From assembly GCF_018919205.1 (NCBI RefSeq), contig NZ_JAHLQN010000001.1, positions 2,294,001 through 2,358,000 on the forward strand: DNA of 64,000 nt. The letters run 5' to 3'. A program made the translations under genes and the position numbers. Source of the DNA: Dysosmobacter acutus (GTDB lineage Bacteria; Bacillota; Clostridia; Oscillospirales; Oscillospiraceae). The notes under the pieces were generated by a model. That model did no database searches, was not told the origin of the DNA, and saw nothing but the letters and a program-made list of their open reading frames with translations. Positions 58,982-64,000 of this stretch are shown one piece after another (positions within the stretch are counted from its first letter, which is position 1; each line of letters begins with the position of its first letter).

Positions 58982-60478
58982 ATGCACGAACACTACTATC
59001 TGGGCCTGGATCAAGGCACTACCGGCACCACCGCCATTCTCTTTGACGAGCATTGGAATGCCGTCTCCCGGGGATATGAGCAGATTCCCCTTCTCTACCC
59101 CCGCAGCGGCTGGGTGGAGCACGACGCCAGGGCCGTCTGGACCTCCGTGCTCTCTGCCACCGCCCAGGCTCTGGCCGGAGCCGGCGCCGACGCCGGCTCC
59201 ATCCGCAGCATCGGCCTGGACCACGAGGGCGAGTCGGTGGTGGTATGGGACAAGCTGACCGGTGAACCCATTCACAACACCATCGTCTGGCAGGACCGGC
59301 GCACCGCCCACTACGCCGATTCCCTTGTGGACCAATACAACGGCCTGATCCACAGCAAAACCGGTCTGATGATCGACTCCTACTTTAGTGCCACCAAGCT
59401 GAAGTGGATTCTGGACCACGCGGAGGGCGCCGCGGAGCTGGCGGCCAAGGGCCGGCTGCTGGCGGGCACCATGGACACATGGATCATCTGGAAGATGACC
59501 CATGGCCGCACCCACATCACCGACGCCTCCACCGCCTCCCGCACCATGCTCTTTAACCTGGAAAGCGGAGACTGGGATCAGGAGCTGCTGGACCTCTTTG
59601 AGATAGACCGATCCCTCCTGCCGGAGATTCGCGACAGCGCCTCGGTCTATGCCTGGACCGATCCATTGGATTTCCTTGGCGCTCAGATTCCCATCTCCGG
59701 CATCCTTGTAGATCAGCAGGCGGCGCTGGTGGGCCAGGCCTGCGTCCGGCCCGGCATGGTGAAAACCACCTATGGAACCGGCTGCTTCATGCTGATGAAC
59801 ACAGGCGAAACGCCTGTCTTTTCTGAGAGCGGGCTGCTGCCCACCGTGGCCTGGCAGCTCTCCGGCAAGCGCACCTACGCCTTAGACGGCGGCGTTTACA
59901 TCACAGGCGGCGCCGTTAGATGGCTCCAGGAATCGCTGAACCTGGTGGAAGATCCCCGCGACACGGAACAGCTTGCCCTTCAGGTGCCGGACAACGGCGG
60001 AGTCTATTTTGTTCCCGCCTTCACTGGTCTGGCCGCGCCCCACTGGGACTCCTATGCCTCCGGCATGGTGATCGGCATCACCGGCGGCACCCAAAAGGCC
60101 CACATCGTCCGGGCCGCCCTGGAGGCCACCTGCTACCAGGTACGGGATGTGTTGGATGTGATGCGCCGGGACTCCAATGTGCCCATCACCGCCATGCGCT
60201 GCAACGGCCGAGCCACTGCCAACCGGTTTTTGATGCAGTTCCAGTCCGACGTCCTGGACCTCCCCCTGGAGATTCCGGAGCGTTCGGATACCACCGCCTT
60301 CGGCTCCGCTTTCATGGGCGCATTGGGGCTTGGGGAATTTGAAGACATCAGCGACGCGGAGCAGCTCTGGCGCAGCGAGCGCTGCTTTGAGCCCCGGATG
60401 GACATCTCTCAGCAGGAGCGGCTTTTGTACCGCTGGCACCGTGCCGTGGAGCGCTCCAAATACTGGCGCGAGGATTAA
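58982..60478 (+). CDS. FGGY carbohydrate kinase, glycerol-kinase-like (copy 2)
   Basis: 498 residues, the same length as copy 1, clearly a tandem paralogue (LDHEGESVVVWDKLTG; VWQDRRTAHYADS; YGTGCFMLMNTGETPVF; FTGLAAPHWD). The Gly83-Glu84 change is shared. It differs from copy 1 at many positions outside the core, for example SYFSATK for PYFSATK, so the two genes may have split in specificity or work as a hetero-oligomer. It starts after AAAGGGATGAGAGG. Confidence 0.88.
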   Translation: MHEHYYLGLDQGTTGTTAILFDEHWNAVSRGYEQIPLLYPRSGWVEHDARAVWTSVLSATAQALAGAGADAGSIRSIGLDHEGESVVVWDKLTGEPIHNTIVWQDRRTAHYADSLVDQYNGLIHSKTGLMIDSYFSATKLKWILDHAEGAAELAAKGRLLAGTMDTWIIWKMTHGRTHITDASTASRTMLFNLESGDWDQELLDLFEIDRSLLPEIRDSASVYAWTDPLDFLGAQIPISGILVDQQAALVGQACVRPGMVKTTYGTGCFMLMNTGETPVFSESGLLPTVAWQLSGKRTYALDGGVYITGGAVRWLQESLNLVEDPRDTEQLALQVPDNGGVYFVPAFTGLAAPHWDSYASGMVIGITGGTQKAHIVRAALEATCYQVRDVLDVMRRDSNVPITAMRCNGRATANRFLMQFQSDVLDLPLEIPERSDTTAFGSAFMGALGLGEFEDISDAEQLWRSERCFEPRMDISQQERLLYRWHRAVERSKYWRED

Positions 60479-60522
60479 TTTTATTTAAATGTTCCGATTT
60501 TTACCTATTTTAATCATTTTTA

Positions 60523-60553
60523 TTGACTTTTTACTTTCAAATGTTACTATAAT
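60523..60553 (+). promoter_or_regulatory. Possible promoter of the aminotransferase gene
   Basis: TTGACT (60523-60528) with either TACTAT (60545-60550, 16-base spacer) or TATAAT (60548-60553, 19-base spacer) in an AT-rich gap of 103 bases after the second kinase gene. Confidence 0.5.
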
Positions 60554-60581
60554 CGCAAATCACATTTGGAGGTAATTTACA

Positions 60582-61679
60582 ATGAGCATGACAAAATTGT
60601 TCAGCCCTGGTCCCGTTATGGTCAAGGATAACGTGCGCCGCGCGCTGCTGCACTATGATATCTGCCACCGCAGCCACGAGTTTGAGGAGATGTTCGTGGA
60701 CACCCAGGAAAAAATCCTAAAGCTGTTCAACGCGGATGACTCCTACTACAGCATGATCGTCTCCGGCTCCGGCACCTCGGCCAACGAAACCGTGCTCTCC
60801 TCCCTGTTCCAGCCCGGCGAAGAGGTGATGCTGATCCGCAACGGCATGTTCGGCGAGCGGCTCCTTGAGATCATTGAGAAGTACCAGATCCCCCTGGTGG
60901 ACGTGGCCTTCCCCTGGGCCGCCTATCCGGACCTGAACGTCATCGAAAAGGCCATGGCGGACCACCCCAAGGTCAAGGTGGTGACCATGGTGTTCCACGA
61001 GACCTGCACCGGCATGATCAACCCCGTCAAGGAGGTTGGGCAGTTGTGCAGGCAGTACGGCAAACTGCTGAGCGTGGACTGCGTCAGCGCCGCCGGCGGC
61101 CAGAACATCGACGTGGTGGACAAGAACATCGACCTGTGCACCTCCGTGGGCGGCAAATGTGTGGGTGCCTTCCCCGGCTCCGCCTATGTGTGCGCAAAGA
61201 AGGATGTGTTGGAGAGCCTCACCGCTGAGCAGTGCAGGAATGTGTACTTAAGCCTCTACAAGCACTATCAGACCGCCCTGAGTTCCCATCAGACCCCCAA
61301 TACCCCCAACGTGAACCTCTTCTGGCCCCTCAACGTGGCATTGACCAACATCCTTGAAGATGAGACCCTGGCCGGCCGCATTGCCCGATATCAGCGCTGT
61401 GCGGAGATCATCCGCAAAGGCCTTACCGACATGGGCTGCCGGATGCTGCTTGAAGAACACCTGTCCAACACGGTCACCTCCGTCTTCCTGCCCCAGGGCG
61501 TGGATGGCGCCCGGTTCCTCTCCGAGATGGAGAAGCGGGGCTACACCTTCTACGCCGGCAAGGGCGACTATGCCAGGCAGGGCATGATCCAGGTGGCAAA
61601 CATGGGCGAGATCTACGAACAGGACTGCTGTAATATGCTGGAGGTCTTCCAGCTGGTCCTCCGTCAGATGCAGAACTGA
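60582..61679 (+). CDS. Class V aminotransferase (PhnW/AGXT-like)
   Basis: 365 residues with PLP fold type I. SPGPVMVKDN, CHRSHEFEEM and GSGTSANETVLSSLF match the 2-aminoethylphosphonate:pyruvate or alanine-glyoxylate group. PLP contacts are Asp in VDCVSAAGGQ and Lys in SVGGKCVGAF. GGAGG precedes the ATG. Neither phosphonate genes nor glyoxylate genes are near, so the amino donor and acceptor are unsettled. Confidence 0.85.
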   Translation: MSMTKLFSPGPVMVKDNVRRALLHYDICHRSHEFEEMFVDTQEKILKLFNADDSYYSMIVSGSGTSANETVLSSLFQPGEEVMLIRNGMFGERLLEIIEKYQIPLVDVAFPWAAYPDLNVIEKAMADHPKVKVVTMVFHETCTGMINPVKEVGQLCRQYGKLLSVDCVSAAGGQNIDVVDKNIDLCTSVGGKCVGAFPGSAYVCAKKDVLESLTAEQCRNVYLSLYKHYQTALSSHQTPNTPNVNLFWPLNVALTNILEDETLAGRIARYQRCAEIIRKGLTDMGCRMLLEEHLSNTVTSVFLPQGVDGARFLSEMEKRGYTFYAGKGDYARQGMIQVANMGEIYEQDCCNMLEVFQLVLRQMQN

Positions 61680-61707
61680 CCAAACGCTTTATCCCCATTT
61701 TTCATGT

Positions 61708-61743
61708 AACAGGGCCGGGAATCTGAGTATTCCCGGCCCTGTT
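61708..61743 (+). terminator. Hairpin after the aminotransferase gene
   Basis: Fifteen-base perfect stem AACAGGGCCGGGAAT / ATTCCCGGCCCTGTT with a six-base loop. There is no T run right after it on the plus strand, so it may need a factor or act with the next hairpin. Confidence 0.65.
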
Positions 61744-61744
61744 G

Positions 61745-61780
61745 CAAAAACAAGCGGCAGCCAAATTGGCTGCCGCTTGT
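61745..61780 (-). terminator. Terminator of the second ABC-F gene
   Basis: Stem ACAAGCGGCAGCCAA / TTGGCTGCCGCTTGT; on the minus strand it is followed by TTTTTG. Confidence 0.88.
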
Positions 61781-61783
61781 AGC

Positions 61784-63388
61784 TTATTCCGCTCCCTCCT
61801 GACGGAGGCTTTCCAGATAGTCGTCGTAGGTGGTCTTACGGTCGATGAGCCTCCCCTCGGGGGTAAAGTCAAAAATGCGGTCGCACACGGTCTGCACCAG
61901 CTGGTGGTCGTGGGAGGACACCAGCACGTTGCACTTGACCGCCTCCAAACCGTTGTTGACAGCGGCAATGGACTCCAGGTCCAGATGGTTGGTGGGCTGG
62001 TCTAACAGCAGCACATTGGCGCCGGAGAGCATCATCCGGGACAGCATGCAGCGCACCTTTTCGCCGCCGGAGAGCACTTTCACCGCCTTGTATACATCGT
62101 CGCCGGAGAAGAGCATACGGCCTAAGAAGTTGCGCAGATAGGCCTCATGGGGGTCCGGGGACCACTGGCGCAGCCACTCCACCAGATTCAGGTCGCAGTC
62201 CCTGAAAAATTCCGTGTTGTCCTTGGGGAAATAGGAGAAGGAGGCGGTCTGGCCCCACTTCACCGTGCCCTCGTCCGGCTCCATCTCCCCCACCAGAATC
62301 TTGAAAAGGGCGGTGTGGGCGTTCTCATTGTCGCCCACAAAGGCGATCTTGTCGCCGTGGCCCACGATAAAGCTGACCTTGTCCAGCACCTTCACGCCGT
62401 CGATGGTCTTGGACACATCGCTGACAAAAAGAATGTCCTTGCCCACCTCCCGGTCGGGGGAAAAGCCCACATAGGGGTAGCGGCGGGAAGAGGCGGGGAA
62501 CTCCTCAAGGGTGATCTTATCAAGCAGCTTCCGGCGCGCAGTGGCCTGCTTGCTCTTGGATTTATTGGCGGAGAAGCGGGAGATGAACTCCCGGAGCTCC
62601 TGGGCCTTTTCCTCGTTCTTCTTATTCTGGTTGCGGATCAGCTGCTGCATCAGCTGAGAGGCGTCGTACCAGAAGTCGTAGTTGCCCACGTACAGCTTGA
62701 TCTTGTTGTAGTCGATGTCCACAATGTGGGTGCAGATGGTATTGAGGAAATGGCGGTCATGGCTGACCACGATGACCGTGCCCTCAAAGTCCAGCAAAAA
62801 GTCCTCCAGCCAGTCAATGGCGGCAATGTCCAGGTTGTTGGTGGGCTCGTCCATCATCAGAATGTCCGGGCTGCCGAACAGCGCCTGGGCCAGCAGCACC
62901 TTCACCTTCAGCCGGCCATCCAGGTTCGCCATCAGATCACCGTGCATGGAGACAGGGATCCCCAGTCCCTGTAAAATCCGGGAGCCGTCGGACTCGGCTT
63001 CCCAACCGCCCAGCTCAGCAAACTCCTCCTCCAGCTCACAGGCCCGGATGCCGTCCTCCTCCGTCATCTCCTCCTTGGCATAGAGGACATCCTTTTCCTT
63101 GGCGATGTCATAAAGCCTGCGGTTGCCCATGATGACCGTGTCCATCACGGTGTACTCGTCGTAGGCGTTCTGATCCTGCTTCAGGATGGACATGCGGGTG
63201 TTGGGCAAAACGGACACCTCGCCGGAGGAGGGGTCCAGCTCTCCGGAGAGAATTTTCAAAAAGGTGGACTTCCCCGCGCCGTTGGCGCCGATGATGCCAT
63301 AGCAGTTGCCCTTGAGAAACTGCAGATCCACGTGGGAAAACAGCGGCTCGCCGCCGTACTGCAGCGAAACGTCGGAAACTGTGATCAT
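61784..63388 (-). CDS. ABC-F family ATPase with one degenerate ATP site
   Basis: 534 residues from the ATG after AAGGAG; cytoplasmic with two ABC domains. NBD1 Walker A GANGAGKST (34-42) and Walker B MMDEPTNNLD (178-187), together with the NBD2 signature LSGGEK (439-444), form an intact site. The other composite site is altered in all three parts: NBD2 Walker A is GDNENAHTA (352-360, no GK), NBD2 Walker B is LLDQPTNHLD with Gln464 for Glu, and the NBD1 signature is LDGRL (156-160). Resembles YbiT-type ABC-F proteins. Likely acts on ribosomes with one hydrolysing site. Confidence 0.9.
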   Translation of the reverse strand: MITVSDVSLQYGGEPLFSHVDLQFLKGNCYGIIGANGAGKSTFLKILSGELDPSSGEVSVLPNTRMSILKQDQNAYDEYTVMDTVIMGNRRLYDIAKEKDVLYAKEEMTEEDGIRACELEEEFAELGGWEAESDGSRILQGLGIPVSMHGDLMANLDGRLKVKVLLAQALFGSPDILMMDEPTNNLDIAAIDWLEDFLLDFEGTVIVVSHDRHFLNTICTHIVDIDYNKIKLYVGNYDFWYDASQLMQQLIRNQNKKNEEKAQELREFISRFSANKSKSKQATARRKLLDKITLEEFPASSRRYPYVGFSPDREVGKDILFVSDVSKTIDGVKVLDKVSFIVGHGDKIAFVGDNENAHTALFKILVGEMEPDEGTVKWGQTASFSYFPKDNTEFFRDCDLNLVEWLRQWSPDPHEAYLRNFLGRMLFSGDDVYKAVKVLSGGEKVRCMLSRMMLSGANVLLLDQPTNHLDLESIAAVNNGLEAVKCNVLVSSHDHQLVQTVCDRIFDFTPEGRLIDRKTTYDDYLESLRQEGAE

Positions 63389-63517
63389 GTCGTGCTCCTT
63401 CTCATCATACAAAACTGAACCGCGGCCGCCTCAGGCGGTCTGCGGACAAATTGAGTTATAGTATACCACAGTTTTCCTGAAAAGAAAAGAAGCTTCCAAA
63501 AGAAGCTTCTTTTTCCA

Positions 63518-63928
63518 TCAGTTCCTCCCTTCCAGAACCTGGTTTCCAAAGGCGGCCAGGTCCCCGCAGGGCCCCTGCTTGGCCCGGTACCACACGCCGT
63601 CCACCGCCATAAAAGGAGAAAAAGCCACCACCGTGGAGACGGTGCCGTCGGCCTTTTCCAATGTGAAGGACACGCTCTGCCCGCTGTATTCCTTGCAGGA
63701 GTCGTCTTTTTGATAGACCACCGCCACACGCAGCAGCTCCGTCAGTTCCGTGATCTGTTCGGCGGTCAGCTCCGCCTCCTTGTCCGGGGGCACACAGCGC
63801 ACGGAAGCGCTCCTGATCTCCGATGCGTCCAGCCCCCGGAGCGGGCGCAGCCTGCCCCCCACAAAGATTACCAGTCCCGCCAGCACAATGGCCAGATACA
63901 GGAGATAGTTCCGTTTGATGACTCTCAT
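63518..63928 (-). CDS. Small membrane-anchored protein of unknown function
   Basis: 136 residues: one N-terminal membrane segment (YLLYLAIVLAGLVIFVGG) and an outside domain of about 105 residues with SVSFTLEKADGTVSTVVAFS. No family recognised. GGGAGGCTGCT precedes the ATG. Bases 63389-63517 hold no gene apart from a short AT-rich hairpin run at 63483-63512 (GAAGCTTC / GAAGCTTC type), a possible terminator of this gene. Confidence 0.65.
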   Translation of the reverse strand: MRVIKRNYLLYLAIVLAGLVIFVGGRLRPLRGLDASEIRSASVRCVPPDKEAELTAEQITELTELLRVAVVYQKDDSCKEYSGQSVSFTLEKADGTVSTVVAFSPFMAVDGVWYRAKQGPCGDLAAFGNQVLEGRN

Positions 63929-63940
63929 AGCAGCCTCCCG

Positions 63941-64000
63941 TTAGTTTGATCGTGCCGTGTCTATCGTTGTTTCCCGGATTCCCCCGGCGTCAAGGATGCA
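63941..64000 (-). CDS. Possible 3' end of an unidentified upstream gene
   Basis: On the minus strand a frame with no stop runs in from the window edge for 19 codons (ending in IDTARSN) to TAA at 63943-63941, 12 bases before the next start. A second frame ends earlier in TAG. Too short to identify. Confidence 0.25.
   Translation of the reverse strand, partial: CILDAGGIRETTIDTARSN

Noticed and set aside
1-64000. CRISPR arrays, tRNA or rRNA genes, transposases, phage genes
   Set aside because: No regular short repeats with spacers, no tRNA-like cloverleaf or T-loop strings, and no transposase or phage motifs were seen on reading.

Overview
The window reads as one chromosomal segment of a high-GC anaerobic Firmicute, most likely an Oscillospiraceae-type Clostridium relative (Flavonifractor/Intestinimonas-like). 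That assignment is inferred from the smc-ftsY pair, strong GGAGG ribosome binding sites, TTG/GTG starts, tight ATGA overlaps, purine-ending codons and several TRAP transporters. I see no rRNA, tRNA, CRISPR array, phage or transposase gene.

Layout. 1-3800 (minus): ftsY (5' part only) and smc from one sigma-A promoter. 4135-6942 (plus): a metal-resistance operon, ArsR/CadC-type repressor, separate HMA chaperone and Zn/Cd P1B-ATPase, with a clear operator. 6974-10526: TepA protease, proC, and a PadR-controlled pair of membrane proteins. 10825-24302: an AraC regulator with a leader ORF, convergent with a 12-gene minus-strand catabolic operon: Zn alcohol dehydrogenase, TAXI-TRAP importer, cupin, a four-subunit molybdenum hydroxylase ordered FAD, FeS, large Mo, medium Mo (the layout of nicotinate dehydrogenase), an HMGL-type synthase, an M24 creatinase-like hydrolase, a D-2-hydroxyacid dehydrogenase and a TauE exporter.

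24576-40919 is mostly housekeeping: M18 aminopeptidase, a Sua5-CoaE fusion, prfA, flavodoxin, YdcF, ABC-F, murF, ddl, an SLH protein and rodA on the minus strand; tsaE-tsaB-upp on the plus strand; a hemolysin III homologue and a lipoprotein on the minus strand. 41075-45967 holds ssnA, a 105-residue unknown and ygfK, genes tied to anaerobic purine breakdown, behind a leader with an intrinsic terminator. 46126-47590 is an ECF sigma factor with a probable DUF4179 anti-sigma partner.

47644-55330 (minus) is a second catabolic operon: RraA-like protein, DctPQM TRAP importer, nitrilase-family amidase, asparaginase, polysaccharide-deacetylase-like protein and creatininase-family hydrolase. Its promoter is covered by a TetR-type operator; the tetR gene lies divergently at 55725. 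Related operator boxes recur near tetR and ahead of an AraC gene that leads two tandem glycerol-kinase paralogues (both with the substrate arginine changed to glycine). 60582-63928 holds a PhnW/AGXT-like aminotransferase, a second ABC-F protein with one degenerate ATP site, and a small anchored protein.

The best candidates for undescribed biology are the two TRAP-fed operons, whose enzyme sets point to import and stepwise breakdown of nitrogen-containing small molecules, and the ssnA leader. Functions of both operons are inferences; the substrates cannot be read from sequence.
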